Shown: positions 26,510 to 35,809, counted from the stretch's first letter. The stretch: DNA of 64,000 nucleotides from Flavobacterium sp. PMTSA4 (GCF_032098525.1 NZ_CP134890.1:1674001-1738000), one strand, 5' to 3'. The notes: generated from the sequence alone by a model not told the origin. Made by a program: numbers and translations.

Positions 26510-27244
26510 CTACTTTTTCATTTTAAATTTTTGATATTCCTTATTTTTTTCAATCAAAAAATTCATGATTTCAAAATTTGTTTTGGTATTAAATTGTTCA
26601 AAATCGTGTTCTCCTTTTTCACAATAAAACAAAAACAATCTAATTTCTTCATCTTTGAGTTTTAAAGTTGTTTTATAGAAATCATAATCAATTTTTTTCA
26701 TCACTAAATCGGTAAACAGAATTTCCTGAGCTTGTTTTTCTTTCTTTTTCTTTTTAAATGCTCGACCAATATCCTTAAAAATACGAACAAAATCTACGCC
26801 ATTTTGAATTTCACCAGTATAAATAAACGGATTTTTAACTGACGATTTTGAATCACCATAGTATTGAGTGTCAACAATATTTCTATTAGTGTCTAATCGT
26901 GGTTTTACTTTTGACTTAACCACGACTTCTTGCAATTTGTTGACAAAAGCTTCTAGCGGAACAATCAAGTTGCCCTTTTCGATTTCTCGGCTGGTTATCA
27001 ATACTTTTTCAGGCAAAAAATATAAACTAGAAAAAAACAAAGTATCATTTTCTCTTACTTCTATCTCAAATGAACCATCTTGATAAACAGTTGTTCCTTT
27101 TTGATTGTTGATGTTAAAAACAACAACATTATCAACTTTAATAGAATCATTAACTACTTGTCCTTTAAGGTTTTTTCGCAATAAAGATTGTGAAAAACTT
27201 AATTGAAAAAAAAGTATAAATACTATATAATAATACGTTTTCAT
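26510..27244 (-). CDS. Exported protein with a carboxypeptidase-regulatory-like domain (paralogue 1)
   Basis: A 244-residue protein with a signal peptide (ending SFSQ near residue 19) and an N-terminal beta-sandwich of about 85 residues: GQVVNDSIKV, VYQDGSFEIEVRENDTLFFSS, then LVPLEAFVNKLQEVVV. This resembles the module that precedes TonB plug domains in SusC-like receptors, but no plug or barrel follows. The C-terminal half is a charged, helical region with a lysine-rich run near residue 165. It is related to the upstream gene, 7 bp away. Confidence 0.72.
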   Translation of the reverse strand: MKTYYYIVFILFFQLSFSQSLLRKNLKGQVVNDSIKVDNVVVFNINNQKGTTVYQDGSFEIEVRENDTLFFSSLYFLPEKVLITSREIEKGNLIVPLEAFVNKLQEVVVKSKVKPRLDTNRNIVDTQYYGDSKSSVKNPFIYTGEIQNGVDFVRIFKDIGRAFKKKKKEKQAQEILFTDLVMKKIDYDFYKTTLKLKDEEIRLFLFYCEKGEHDFEQFNTKTNFEIMNFLIEKNKEYQKFKMKK

Positions 27245-27251
27245 GATTTTT

Positions 27252-28001
27252 TTATTCTTTTTGAGATATTAATTCTAAATACTTAACAGCAATTTCACCC
27301 AATTGAAACTGCATCAAACTTTTGTTATTTTCTGATGCAACTTGAACTAATTTTTCATCTTCAACCGCATAAAAAAGAAATCCGTTTACATATTCTGCTG
27401 GAATTTTTAAGGTTGATATAAAGTAATCTTCTCCAAAATAATTCTCAATTTTCTTTTTAAGGCGTTCGTGTTTTTCAACTTCAAGTTCTTTTTTCAACAT
27501 AGCAGTTCGACCTGAAATCCAATTTATTAAAGGATCTAAACTCATTACACCTCCAAATCCAATTGCTCCATCTAATGAAGTTGCAGTTTTCAATCTTCTT
27601 TCTGCAGGAGTGTATTTTTTTGCTGGTTTTTGTAATATTCCTAACGAAACTGCATTAATTTCTGGATGATCATTAACTTTCACTTCACTCAATTCAAACA
27701 CTTTAGGTTGAAGAGCTACAACTAACAATGTTTTTACAACATCATTTGACGATAAAACCATCTTTTTTGGAACAATTTGTAATCCCGAAAATTTTAATGT
27801 ATCACCAACTTTAACAAAAAGAGAAAAATCACCACTTCCATTAGTTGCTGCTGCAGATTCTGAACGAGAATTCGTTACATAAATTTCATTCAACTCTTTA
27901 ATTTGAGATACAATTCGTCCTTTCAAAAAATACAATTCGTCGTCTTGAGCTTGAACGAAAAAGGTACATACTAAAGATAAGCAAAGTAATTTAAACTTCA
28001 T
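27252..28001 (-). CDS. Exported protein with a carboxypeptidase-regulatory-like domain (paralogue 2)
   Basis: From ATG 28001 the product is 249 residues, with a signal peptide ending FVQAQ near residue 18. A longer frame from 28043 adds 14 residues ahead of the signal peptide and is rejected. The beta-sandwich has GRIVSQIKELNEIYV, SGDFSLFVKVGDTLKFSGLQ and a closing LQPKVFELSEVKV, parallel to the downstream gene. The helical second half contains YTPAERRLKTATS and several basic stretches. The role is unknown; it leads the operon. Confidence 0.72.
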   Translation of the reverse strand: MKFKLLCLSLVCTFFVQAQDDELYFLKGRIVSQIKELNEIYVTNSRSESAAATNGSGDFSLFVKVGDTLKFSGLQIVPKKMVLSSNDVVKTLLVVALQPKVFELSEVKVNDHPEINAVSLGILQKPAKKYTPAERRLKTATSLDGAIGFGGVMSLDPLINWISGRTAMLKKELEVEKHERLKKKIENYFGEDYFISTLKIPAEYVNGFLFYAVEDEKLVQVASENNKSLMQFQLGEIAVKYLELISQKE

Positions 28002-28062
28002 AGTTGTAAAGTTAATTCTTTTCCAAAGATGTTTAAAAATCATTTATGCTGCTTGTAATTTT

Positions 28063-28096
28063 TTGTTAAATAAAAAAAATGAAAATAGTACTTTTG
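28063..28096 (+). promoter_or_regulatory. pepE promoter
   Basis: TTG at 28063-28065 and TACTTTTG at 28089-28096, separated by 23 bp. The predicted start lies about 14 bp before the ATG at 28116. Confidence 0.65.
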
Positions 28097-28115
28097 AAAA
28101 AATTCAATTTCAATT

Positions 28116-28820
28116 ATGAAAAAATTAATTATAGCAAGTACATCAACACTTCATGGTGGAAATTATTTAGAATATATTTTGCCCGTTTTAAAAAATCATT
28201 TTTCAAAAGTATCAACGCTTCTGTTCATTCCATATGCGCAACCTGGAGGAATTTCGTATGACGATTACACCAATGTTGTAAAAAATGCATTTGCAACAAT
28301 TAATATTAATGTCAAAGGAATTCATGAGTTTAGTAATCCAATTGAAGCATTGGAAAATGCCCAAGGAATTTTTACTGGTGGCGGAAACACTTTTCTACTT
28401 GTTACCAAATTGTATGAAAACAATGTTTTAAAAACTTTAAAAAAAGTAGTTGAAAACGGAACACCTTATCTTGGTTCAAGTGCTGGAAGCAACATTACTG
28501 GTTTAACAATGCAAACCACTAACGATATGCCTATTATTTATCCGCCAAGTTTTGAAACCTTGGGATTCTTACCATTCAATTTAAATCCACATTATCTTGA
28601 TCCAGATTTACAAAGTAAACATATGGGTGAAACTCGTGAAACCAGAATTAAAGAGTTTCACACTTTGAATACAACACCAGTTCTTGGTTTAAGAGAAGGA
28701 AGTTGGTTAGAAGTTAAAGGTGAAAATATTATTTTGAAAGGAAATTTAACTGCGCGATGGTTTATACAAAATGAATTACCAATTGAACTTGAAGCAGAAA
28801 CTGATTTGTCTTTGATATAA
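28116..28820 (+). CDS. pepE: PepE, dipeptidase E (alpha-aspartyl dipeptidase)
   Basis: A 234-residue S51-family peptidase that hydrolyses dipeptides with N-terminal aspartate. The glutamine-amidotransferase-like fold carries its nucleophile in GSSAGSNITG, so Ser122 is the likely catalytic residue, with GIFTGGGNTF near residue 84 and PHYLDPD near 173. There is no signal peptide, so the enzyme is cytoplasmic. The start at 28116 has a good promoter, and the gene ends at a strong terminator. Confidence 0.9.
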   Translation: MKKLIIASTSTLHGGNYLEYILPVLKNHFSKVSTLLFIPYAQPGGISYDDYTNVVKNAFATININVKGIHEFSNPIEALENAQGIFTGGGNTFLLVTKLYENNVLKTLKKVVENGTPYLGSSAGSNITGLTMQTTNDMPIIYPPSFETLGFLPFNLNPHYLDPDLQSKHMGETRETRIKEFHTLNTTPVLGLREGSWLEVKGENIILKGNLTARWFIQNELPIELEAETDLSLI

Positions 28821-28832
28821 AATCCATAAAAT

Positions 28833-28865
28833 AAAAAAACCTCAAACAATGTTTGAGGTTTTTTT
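28833..28865. terminator. Bidirectional terminator between pepE and tRNA-Gly
   Basis: Stem AACCTCAAAC / GTTTGAGGTT around 3 nt, with A7 on the left and T7 on the right. It serves pepE on the plus strand and the tRNA on the minus strand. Confidence 0.85.
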
Positions 28866-28868
28866 CAG

Positions 28869-28941
<73 letters not shown>

Positions 28942-28952
28942 ATTTGTGTGTG

Positions 28953-28984
28953 CAAATATATATCATTTGTTTTATTTGATGCAA
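28953..28984 (-). promoter_or_regulatory. tRNA-Gly promoter
   Basis: Minus strand: TTG at 28984-28982, then a 21 bp spacer, then TATATTTG at 28960-28953. The predicted start is only a few bases before the mature 5' end at 28941. Confidence 0.75.
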
Positions 28985-29203
28985 GTTTTTTGAAAAATAT
29001 TTTTCATCGAATATCACGAACCTGTTTAAAACTTTTAATTGATTTACTATGAAAAAGTTATACTTTTATAATGGTATACTTCAAATTCATTATTTGCAAG
29101 ATACAATCAAAAAAACGTTCAATAAAATTTTAATTTTTAAAAATTGGCAACATTTTTGAATCAAATGTATAGAATTGCAACTATTATGCACAAAAGTTAT
29201 ACT

Positions 29204-30790
29204 ATGAAGTATTTATTACTATTTATTTTCTTTTCCTTAGTTATTTCTTGTAAAAAAGAAACCGAAAAAACAATTCCGAAAAAAATAGAAATTGTAGAAA
29301 GAGAAAAACCTTATGAAGGAAAAATTATCAAAATAGATTCTACTTTATACGTCAAGTTTGAAAACCAAGACTTAGAATTTTTCTACAAAAGTTATAATAA
29401 TGAAACTGTTTGGCAATCTACTGAGTTAAGAACATTTGTCTTGAATGAATTTAAAAACGCAGAAAATGAAGGTCTTTTTTCAAAAGACTACAACTATAGT
29501 AAGCTAGCTAAATTAGAAAAGAAAATCAATAAATTGTCAGACAAAGAGTTGGTTGATTATGATTTACTATTGACACTAAATTTTCAGAAGTACATCAAAC
29601 ACATTAGTCAAGGAAAATTAAATCCAAGAGATATTTATGAAGATTGGGATTTAAAGGCAAAATCTACTGATGTTTCAAAAATTTTAATAAAAGCATTTAA
29701 AAAACAAGATGATTTCATCGCTGTTATTGATAGTTGTAAACCTCAACATGAAGTTTATAAGAAACTAAAAACAGCACTTTCTATTTTAAATTCTTTACCA
29801 AAAGACACTATAAAACCAATTTTAGTTAACGAAAAAATTATCCCAAAAGACACTTTAAAAGAAATGGTTGCCATAAAAAGAAGACTCATTTATTGGAAAG
29901 ACCTAAAAGCAAGCGATAGTTTGACCAATGTTTATGACTCTAAAACCGTTGAAGCTGTCAAGAATTTTCAATTTCGACATGGTTTAGCATCTGATGGCGT
30001 TATTGGAAAAGGAACTTTGTATGCTCTTAATTTCAACAAAACCAAAAGAAAACAACAAATCATTACAAATATGGAACGTTGGAAATGGTTTCCTAAAGAA
30101 TTTGGAAAAGAATATTTAATGGTAAACATTCCTGATTATAAACTTGTTGCAGTTGAAGAAAAAGACACAATCAGAACTCACAAAGTAATCGTTGGAACAA
30201 ATAAAAGAAAAACTCCAATTCTGTCATCAAAATTGAGTTATGCAGTTTTTAATCCTACTTGGACTGTTCCTCCAACTATTTTAAAAGAAGATGTAATTCC
30301 GGCAATGTCAAAAAATAAAAATTATCTGGCTTCCAAAAATATTACAGCATATGATTCTCAAGGAAACATAGTTTCTGCGGATGATTGGAAAGCATCAAAG
30401 GCAAAAAGTTATCGATATGTTCAAAGTCCAGGAAGTTATAATTCACTTGGAATGGTTAAAATTATTTTTCCAAATAAATTTTCCGTCTACCTTCATGACA
30501 CTAACCATCGGGATTATTTCGGGAAAACAAATCGCTCATTAAGTTCTGGATGCGTCAGGGTAGAAAATCCTTTAGAACTGACCAATTATTTATTGAAAGA
30601 TTCTATCAATTATCCAATGGACAGTATAACTTCTATATTGAAAAAATTGGATACAAAAACAGCGCCTATAAAATCTAGAATTTATTTATACCAATGGTAT
30701 TGGACAGCTTGGAGTGAAAACAGTAAATTAATTTTTAGAGATGACATCTATAACTTAGACGAAGATTTGTATAAAAAACTTTCTGAATGA
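29204..30790 (+). CDS. L,D-transpeptidase lipoprotein (YcbB-like, YkuD domain)
   Basis: From ATG 29204 the product is 528 residues, beginning with a lipoprotein signal peptide (SLVISCKKE). A frame from TTG 29144 would add 20 unrelated residues. Domains in order: a helical N-terminal scaffold domain, a peptidoglycan-binding motif (VKNFQFRHGLASDGVIG, near residue 260) and a C-terminal YkuD domain with HDTNHRDYFG and the catalytic S-S-G-C-V-R-V. It forms 3-3 peptide cross-links in the cell wall or attaches proteins. It is tail to tail with a second L,D-transpeptidase gene 1 bp away. Confidence 0.9.
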   Translation: MKYLLLFIFFSLVISCKKETEKTIPKKIEIVEREKPYEGKIIKIDSTLYVKFENQDLEFFYKSYNNETVWQSTELRTFVLNEFKNAENEGLFSKDYNYSKLAKLEKKINKLSDKELVDYDLLLTLNFQKYIKHISQGKLNPRDIYEDWDLKAKSTDVSKILIKAFKKQDDFIAVIDSCKPQHEVYKKLKTALSILNSLPKDTIKPILVNEKIIPKDTLKEMVAIKRRLIYWKDLKASDSLTNVYDSKTVEAVKNFQFRHGLASDGVIGKGTLYALNFNKTKRKQQIITNMERWKWFPKEFGKEYLMVNIPDYKLVAVEEKDTIRTHKVIVGTNKRKTPILSSKLSYAVFNPTWTVPPTILKEDVIPAMSKNKNYLASKNITAYDSQGNIVSADDWKASKAKSYRYVQSPGSYNSLGMVKIIFPNKFSVYLHDTNHRDYFGKTNRSLSSGCVRVENPLELTNYLLKDSINYPMDSITSILKKLDTKTAPIKSRIYLYQWYWTAWSENSKLIFRDDIYNLDEDLYKKLSE

Positions 30791-30791
30791 T

Positions 30792-31484
30792 TTAGATAAA
30801 TTTTTCCTTTTTTGAAGGATGATAAATAAAAAGACATGATTTATCTTTAATTAAGCTTATTATCTTATCATTATATTCTAAAGGAACTGCAGGACAACCT
30901 TGACTTCTTCCTAAGCGCTTATTATTTTGAATAAATTTTTCAGAAACATAATCTGCACCATGCAAAACAACTGCTCTTTCTCTTGCATTATCGTTTAATC
31001 CTTTTTGCAAACCATCAAGTTTTAATGACAAACCATGTTTACCATTATATACTTCGGCAGTAGCATAAAAACCTAAACTGCTTTGATAAGATTGTTCTTT
31101 ATTCGAAAAATAATTTGCAAACTCATCACCTGTATTTCTACCATGAGCAACTAATGTATTCAACAAAACCTCATTCTTATCTAAATCAATTATCCAAAGA
31201 CGTTTTGAATTTGATGATTTTGAAAAATCTATTAACGTAATTATATCTTTTTGAAAAAAGCCTTTTTCCTTGAACTTAAAAAATCCTTCTAAAGCTATTG
31301 AAAAACAATCAAAGCTTGGTAAAGAAAAAGAATTTGACTTTAATTCATTGTATACTGCTTCAATTCTGAATAAAGATTTTTCTTCTTCATTTAAAGCTAT
31401 ATTTTTTTCAAAATGTTTTTTTGGCAAACTGCTAAACGATGTTAATAGCAGAAATGCTAACAGGGATAAAATCTTATATTTCAT
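30792..31484 (-). CDS. Murein L,D-transpeptidase catalytic-domain protein (YkuD_2 type)
   Basis: A 230-residue protein with a signal peptide (MKYKILSLLAFLLLTSFSS). The catalytic half has VAHGRNTGDEFANYFSN near residue 114, LHGADYVSEKFI near 175, and the nucleophile segment GRSQGCPAVP near 195, which is the Ser-x-Gly-Cys signature of the YkuD_2 branch. It is not closely related to the neighbouring YcbB-like protein. It has its own good promoter at 31521-31550. Confidence 0.88.
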   Translation of the reverse strand: MKYKILSLLAFLLLTSFSSLPKKHFEKNIALNEEEKSLFRIEAVYNELKSNSFSLPSFDCFSIALEGFFKFKEKGFFQKDIITLIDFSKSSNSKRLWIIDLDKNEVLLNTLVAHGRNTGDEFANYFSNKEQSYQSSLGFYATAEVYNGKHGLSLKLDGLQKGLNDNARERAVVLHGADYVSEKFIQNNKRLGRSQGCPAVPLEYNDKIISLIKDKSCLFIYHPSKKEKFI

Positions 31485-31520
31485 TGATTCTTATAGGTTT
31501 AGTAATTAGACTTGGGACGA

Positions 31521-31550
31521 CAAAACTATAAAAAAAATTATAACGACCAA
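31521..31550 (-). promoter_or_regulatory. Promoter of the YkuD_2 gene
   Basis: Minus strand: TTG at 31550-31548, then a 19 bp spacer, then TAGTTTTG at 31528-31521. The ATG at 31484 follows about 37 bp later. Confidence 0.7.
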
Positions 31551-31623
31551 ATTAATCTTTACTTAACTTTGTCTTAATCTATTGTCAATTAAATAAAAAA
31601 GTAGCCTAATTATTGCAGATTTA

Positions 31624-31653
31624 TTGGATAATACAAAATATTACATATTTTTG
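31624..31653 (+). promoter_or_regulatory. Promoter of the DUF5916 gene
   Basis: TTG at 31624-31626, a 19 bp spacer, and TATTTTTG at 31646-31653. The ATG at 31673 follows 20 bp after the -7 element. This rules out the longer reading frame that begins at 31613. Confidence 0.72.
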
Positions 31654-31672
31654 TTTAATTCAAAAAAGAAAA

Positions 31673-34114
31673 ATGCCCAAATTTTCTAGGTTTCTACTAA
31701 TCTTAATTTTTATTTTCTCAAATCATTCTTTTGGGCAAAAAAAAGTTTTGCAGACTAAATTTACATCAGAAAAAATTTCTATTGATGGAAAATTAGACGA
31801 AGAAATTTGGAAAACAGCTTCTACAGCTACTGATTTTGTAATGATAAATCCGGGCAATGGCACTCCAATTCCTGAAGGTCAAAAAGCAGATGTAAAATTA
31901 GTTTATGACAATGAAGCTGTTTACATAGGTGCGATTTTGTATGATAATGAACCTAACAAAATTTTGAAAGAGTTAACTCTAAGAGATGATTTTGCTACTG
32001 CAGATCATTTTGGAGTTTTTATAAATGGATATAATGACGGGCAACATGAATTCCGTTTTTTTGTTAGCGCTGCAGGAGTTCAAATAGACGGAATTTATAC
32101 AGAATCTAATGGCGAAGACTTTTCTTGGGATGCTATTTGGAAAAGTGAAGTGAAAATTACAGATTTTGGGTGGGTTGTTGAAATGAAAATCCCTTATGCT
32201 GCATTACGTTTCCCAAAATCTGAACAGCAAACTTGGGGAATAAACTTTTATAGAGAAGTTCGTCGTGATCGTTACCAATATTGTTGGAGTTTGATTAGCA
32301 ACACTATTCAAAACGAAGCTTTATGTGCCGGATTATTACAAGGAATTGAAAATGTAAAAACACCCACAAGACTTTTCTTGATTCCTTATTCATCCTTTTA
32401 TTTAAACACAAAAGAAGGTCAAAAAAGTCAAACCGAGTTTAAAGGCGGAATGGATATTAAATATGGTATTAATGATGCTTTTACTTTAGATGCGATTCTT
32501 GTTCCTGATTTTGGTCAAACAAAATTTGATAATGTTGAGTTAAACCTGAGCGCTTTTGAACAAATTTTTGCAGAACAAAGACCTTTTTTTACAGAAGGAA
32601 CCGACTTATTTTCTAAAGGTGATTTATTCTATTCAAGGAGAATTGGAAGTGAACCATCAACTTACCCAACAACGACTGCTGACGAAGAAGTAATTGAATA
32701 TCCAAATACTGTAAACTTATTAAACGCATTAAAAATTTCTGGTCGAACCAAAAATGGTTTAGGAATAGGAATTCTAAATGCCATTACCGAAAAAACAGAA
32801 GCTACAATTAGGAAAACAACCATAAATCCAGACAATACAGTCACAATTACTGAAAGAGATGAAGTTGTTGAACCTTTAGCAAATTATAATGTCTTCGTAT
32901 TAGACCAACGTTTCAACAAAAACTCCTCCATTTCATTGGTTAACACTAATGTTACCCGAAACGGTGAATTTAGAGATGCAAATGTTTCAGCATTGGTTTG
33001 GGATTTAAACAGCAAAGGAAACAAGTTTAATTTAGATGGAGATGTAAAATACAGTTATGTTAATGAATTAAGTGGTTTAGATGATAAAAAAGGATATGTA
33101 ACTTCACTAAGCTTTGGAAAAACTAGTGGAAAAAGAAGATTTCGGATTGGTGGAAACTATGTTTCTAACGAATTTGACAACAATGATTTAGGAGTTAATT
33201 TTCAAACACATTATCATTCATTGTATGGAAATACTAGTTATAGAATTTTAAAACCAAACAAACTTTTTAATGAATTTAGCACCTATTTGAATCTTTATTC
33301 GGAATATGATAACAGAACCGGAAGAATACAAGCTGGTAGTGCTAATATACAATTTAACATTACAAATAAAAAGAATGATTATATAGGTTTTGGTGTAAAC
33401 ACAAATCCATTAAAAACCTATGATTTTTATGAACCACGCTCATATGACGAAAGAAGATTTGTTGAAATTCCTGAACAAATGAGTTTCTTCTTTTACTTTT
33501 CAGGAAACTACAACCGAAAGTTTGCTTTAGACTTTAATCCTTCATTCACTTTTGTTAATGAGCTGCAAAGAGTTACCTATGGTTTCAACTTTGGACCAAG
33601 ATATAGATTCAACGATAAATTTTCACTTATTTATAATTTTAGATTTGTCCGTCAAAACAAAAATACTGGCTGGGCAGCTTTTGATGAATTTGACAACACT
33701 ATTTTTTCTAGAAGAGATCGAAAAAGCATAACAAATACTTTATCTGCTAAATATTCTATAAATAATAAAATGAATATTAATTTAAATATTCGCCATTATT
33801 GGTCTTCGCTAAATGTGCTTCAATATCTAAATTTAAAAGATGATGGAACACTTGAAAACAATTACACATATTCCGAAAACAGAAATCAAAATCTTAATAC
33901 TTGGAACCTTGATTTAGCTTATTCTTGGTGGTTTGCGCCTGGAAGTCAAGTTTCTGTTTTGTACAGAAATAATTCTTATCTATTCTCAAGAAATAACAAT
34001 CAATCTTTTAATGAAAACTTAAACGAATCTTTAGATAGTAAAAACTTAAACCATATTTTTTCTATAAGTGTTCGTTATTTCATAGATTACAATTCATTGA
34101 AGAAAAAAAATTAA
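31673..34114 (+). CDS. DUF5916 outer-membrane protein with an N-terminal CBM9-like domain
   Basis: The 813-residue product starts with a signal peptide cut near residue 22 (SFGQ). The next 190 residues resemble a family 9 carbohydrate-binding module (IDGKLDEEIWKTAS, LVYDNEAVYIGAILYDNEP, EMKIPYAALRFP). The rest fits the DUF5916 beta-barrel: NQNLNTWNLDLAYSWWFAPG and many aromatic-ended strands, finishing SVRYFIDYNS. This suggests an outer-membrane protein, perhaps a receptor or sugar-linked channel. It is common in Bacteroidota but not functionally defined. Confidence 0.85.
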   Translation: MPKFSRFLLILIFIFSNHSFGQKKVLQTKFTSEKISIDGKLDEEIWKTASTATDFVMINPGNGTPIPEGQKADVKLVYDNEAVYIGAILYDNEPNKILKELTLRDDFATADHFGVFINGYNDGQHEFRFFVSAAGVQIDGIYTESNGEDFSWDAIWKSEVKITDFGWVVEMKIPYAALRFPKSEQQTWGINFYREVRRDRYQYCWSLISNTIQNEALCAGLLQGIENVKTPTRLFLIPYSSFYLNTKEGQKSQTEFKGGMDIKYGINDAFTLDAILVPDFGQTKFDNVELNLSAFEQIFAEQRPFFTEGTDLFSKGDLFYSRRIGSEPSTYPTTTADEEVIEYPNTVNLLNALKISGRTKNGLGIGILNAITEKTEATIRKTTINPDNTVTITERDEVVEPLANYNVFVLDQRFNKNSSISLVNTNVTRNGEFRDANVSALVWDLNSKGNKFNLDGDVKYSYVNELSGLDDKKGYVTSLSFGKTSGKRRFRIGGNYVSNEFDNNDLGVNFQTHYHSLYGNTSYRILKPNKLFNEFSTYLNLYSEYDNRTGRIQAGSANIQFNITNKKNDYIGFGVNTNPLKTYDFYEPRSYDERRFVEIPEQMSFFFYFSGNYNRKFALDFNPSFTFVNELQRVTYGFNFGPRYRFNDKFSLIYNFRFVRQNKNTGWAAFDEFDNTIFSRRDRKSITNTLSAKYSINNKMNINLNIRHYWSSLNVLQYLNLKDDGTLENNYTYSENRNQNLNTWNLDLAYSWWFAPGSQVSVLYRNNSYLFSRNNNQSFNENLNESLDSKNLNHIFSISVRYFIDYNSLKKKN

Positions 34115-34165
34115 CTTATAACGTTTTCGTTAAAAAAGTTTTCAAAATCAACTCTTGAAATGAAT

Positions 34166-34173
34166 TATCTTTG
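34166..34173 (+). promoter_or_regulatory. -7 element of gpmI
   Basis: TATCTTTG, with the ATG at 34188 only 14 bp further on, which gives a very short leader. No -33 TTG at a usual distance. Confidence 0.5.
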
Positions 34174-34187
34174 TTAAAATTCTACTC

Positions 34188-35708
34188 ATGAACAAAAAAG
34201 TAATTCTAATGATTCTTGACGGTTGGGGAAAATCACCTGACCCAAAAGTTTCTGCAATTGATAATGCCAACACTCCATTTATTGATAGTTTATATACCAA
34301 ATATCCAAATGCTCAACTAAGAACTGATGGCTTAAATGTAGGTTTGCCTGATGGTCAAATGGGAAATTCAGAAGTTGGACACATGAATCTTGGTGCTGGA
34401 AGAATTGTTTACCAAGATTTAGCAAAAATCAATTTAGCAATTGCTAACGATACTTTAGCATTAGAAAAACCACTTATTGAAGCTTTTCAGTATGCAAAAG
34501 GAAGTGGTAAATCGGTTCATTTATTAGGATTACTCTCCGATGGTGGCGTTCATTCGCATACTTCGCACTTACGCGGATTGATTGATGCTTCACAAAAATT
34601 TGGATTAGAGAAAGTTTTTATTCATGCTTTTACCGATGGTCGCGATGTTGATCCAAAAAGCGGTGCATTATATCTAGAAGATTTAAACAATTATATTGAC
34701 AACACCAATGTTAAGCTAGCTTCTGTAATTGGTCGTTACTACGCAATGGATAGAGACAAACGTTGGGAAAGAGTAAAAAAAGCCTATGATTTACTTGTTA
34801 ATGGTGTCGGAACAAAATCTAAAGATTCTGCATTGAGTATTTTAGACAGTTACAAACATAATATTACCGATGAATTTGTTGAACCAATTTTGATGGTTGA
34901 TGCTAACAATAACCCAATTTCAACTATTCAAGATGATGATGTTGTCATATTCTTTAATTTTAGAACTGACCGTGGACGAGAATTAACAGAAGCTTTGTCA
35001 CAAAAAGATTTTCATGAACAAAACATGCATAAATTGAATTTGTACTATGTAACCATGACCAATTACGATGATACTTTTGAAAAAGTTCATGTCATTTATG
35101 ATAAAGACAACATTACTGAAACTCTGGGTGAAGTTCTAGAAAAAGCTGGAAAAACTCAAATCAGAATTGCCGAAACCGAAAAATATCCACATGTTACCTT
35201 TTTCTTTTCTGGTGGACGAGAAGTTCCATTTGAAGGCGAAACTCGAATTTTAAGAAACTCCCCAAAAGTTGCTACTTACGATTTACAACCCGAAATGAGT
35301 GCTTATGAACTTCGTGATGCTTTAATCCCTGAGCTTAAAAAAGGTGATGTAGATTTTGTTTGTTTAAACTTCGCTAATGGCGATATGGTTGGTCATACTG
35401 GAGTTATGGAAGCAGCCATCAAAGCTTGTGAAGCTGTTGATATTTGTGTTAAAGATGTAGTTGAAACTGCCTTAGAAAATAATTACACAACAATAATCAT
35501 TGCCGACCATGGAAATTGCGAAACGATGATAAATCCTGATGGTTCACCAAATACCGCACACACAACCAATCCTGTTCCTATCATTATGGTTGATAGAGAA
35601 CAAATTCCTGTTCAAAATGGAGTTTTGGGCGATATTGCTCCAACCATTCTAAAACTAATGGGAATTGAAAAACCAGAAGTTATGACAGGAAAGTCATTAA
35701 TCTCCTGA
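34188..35708 (+). CDS. gpmI: GpmI, cofactor-independent phosphoglycerate mutase
   Basis: The enzyme interconverts 3- and 2-phosphoglycerate in glycolysis using two Mn ions. The 506-residue protein begins with the metal site MILDGWG (Asp11). The phosphoserine nucleophile is Ser61 in GQMGNSEVGH. Later segments FTDGRDVDP, RYYAMDRDKRWER, NFANGDMVGHTG and ADHGNCE carry the remaining metal and substrate ligands. The gene is single, with its own promoter and terminator. Confidence 0.97.
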   Translation: MNKKVILMILDGWGKSPDPKVSAIDNANTPFIDSLYTKYPNAQLRTDGLNVGLPDGQMGNSEVGHMNLGAGRIVYQDLAKINLAIANDTLALEKPLIEAFQYAKGSGKSVHLLGLLSDGGVHSHTSHLRGLIDASQKFGLEKVFIHAFTDGRDVDPKSGALYLEDLNNYIDNTNVKLASVIGRYYAMDRDKRWERVKKAYDLLVNGVGTKSKDSALSILDSYKHNITDEFVEPILMVDANNNPISTIQDDDVVIFFNFRTDRGRELTEALSQKDFHEQNMHKLNLYYVTMTNYDDTFEKVHVIYDKDNITETLGEVLEKAGKTQIRIAETEKYPHVTFFFSGGREVPFEGETRILRNSPKVATYDLQPEMSAYELRDALIPELKKGDVDFVCLNFANGDMVGHTGVMEAAIKACEAVDICVKDVVETALENNYTTIIIADHGNCETMINPDGSPNTAHTTNPVPIIMVDREQIPVQNGVLGDIAPTILKLMGIEKPEVMTGKSLIS

Positions 35709-35732
35709 AAAAACATTGAAATTTAATTATTA

Positions 35733-35760
35733 AAGAAGCTCATTTTGAGCTTCTTTTTTT
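35733..35760 (+). terminator. Terminator after gpmI
   Basis: Stem AAGAAGCTCA / TGAGCTTCTT around a 3 nt loop, followed by T7. Confidence 0.8.
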
Positions 35761-35786
35761 ATAAATAAAAGTTAAAATTTCATTAT

Positions 35787-35809
35787 TAATAGTAATACTA
35801 TTATATTTG
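35787..35809 (+). promoter_or_regulatory. TetR-type operator overlapping the efflux-operon promoter
   Basis: A perfect 17 bp inverted repeat, TAATAGTA-A-TACTATTA, spans 35787-35803 and overlaps the first two bases of a perfect -7 element, TATATTTG (35802-35809). The regulator's ATG follows at 35828. The geometry fits autorepression by the TetR-type protein encoded next; the binding itself is inferred. Confidence 0.65.

Noticed and set aside
31613..31672. Upstream extension of the DUF5916 protein
   Set aside because: The frame starts upstream of, and runs across, the promoter at 31624-31653, and the true signal peptide begins at ATG 31673.
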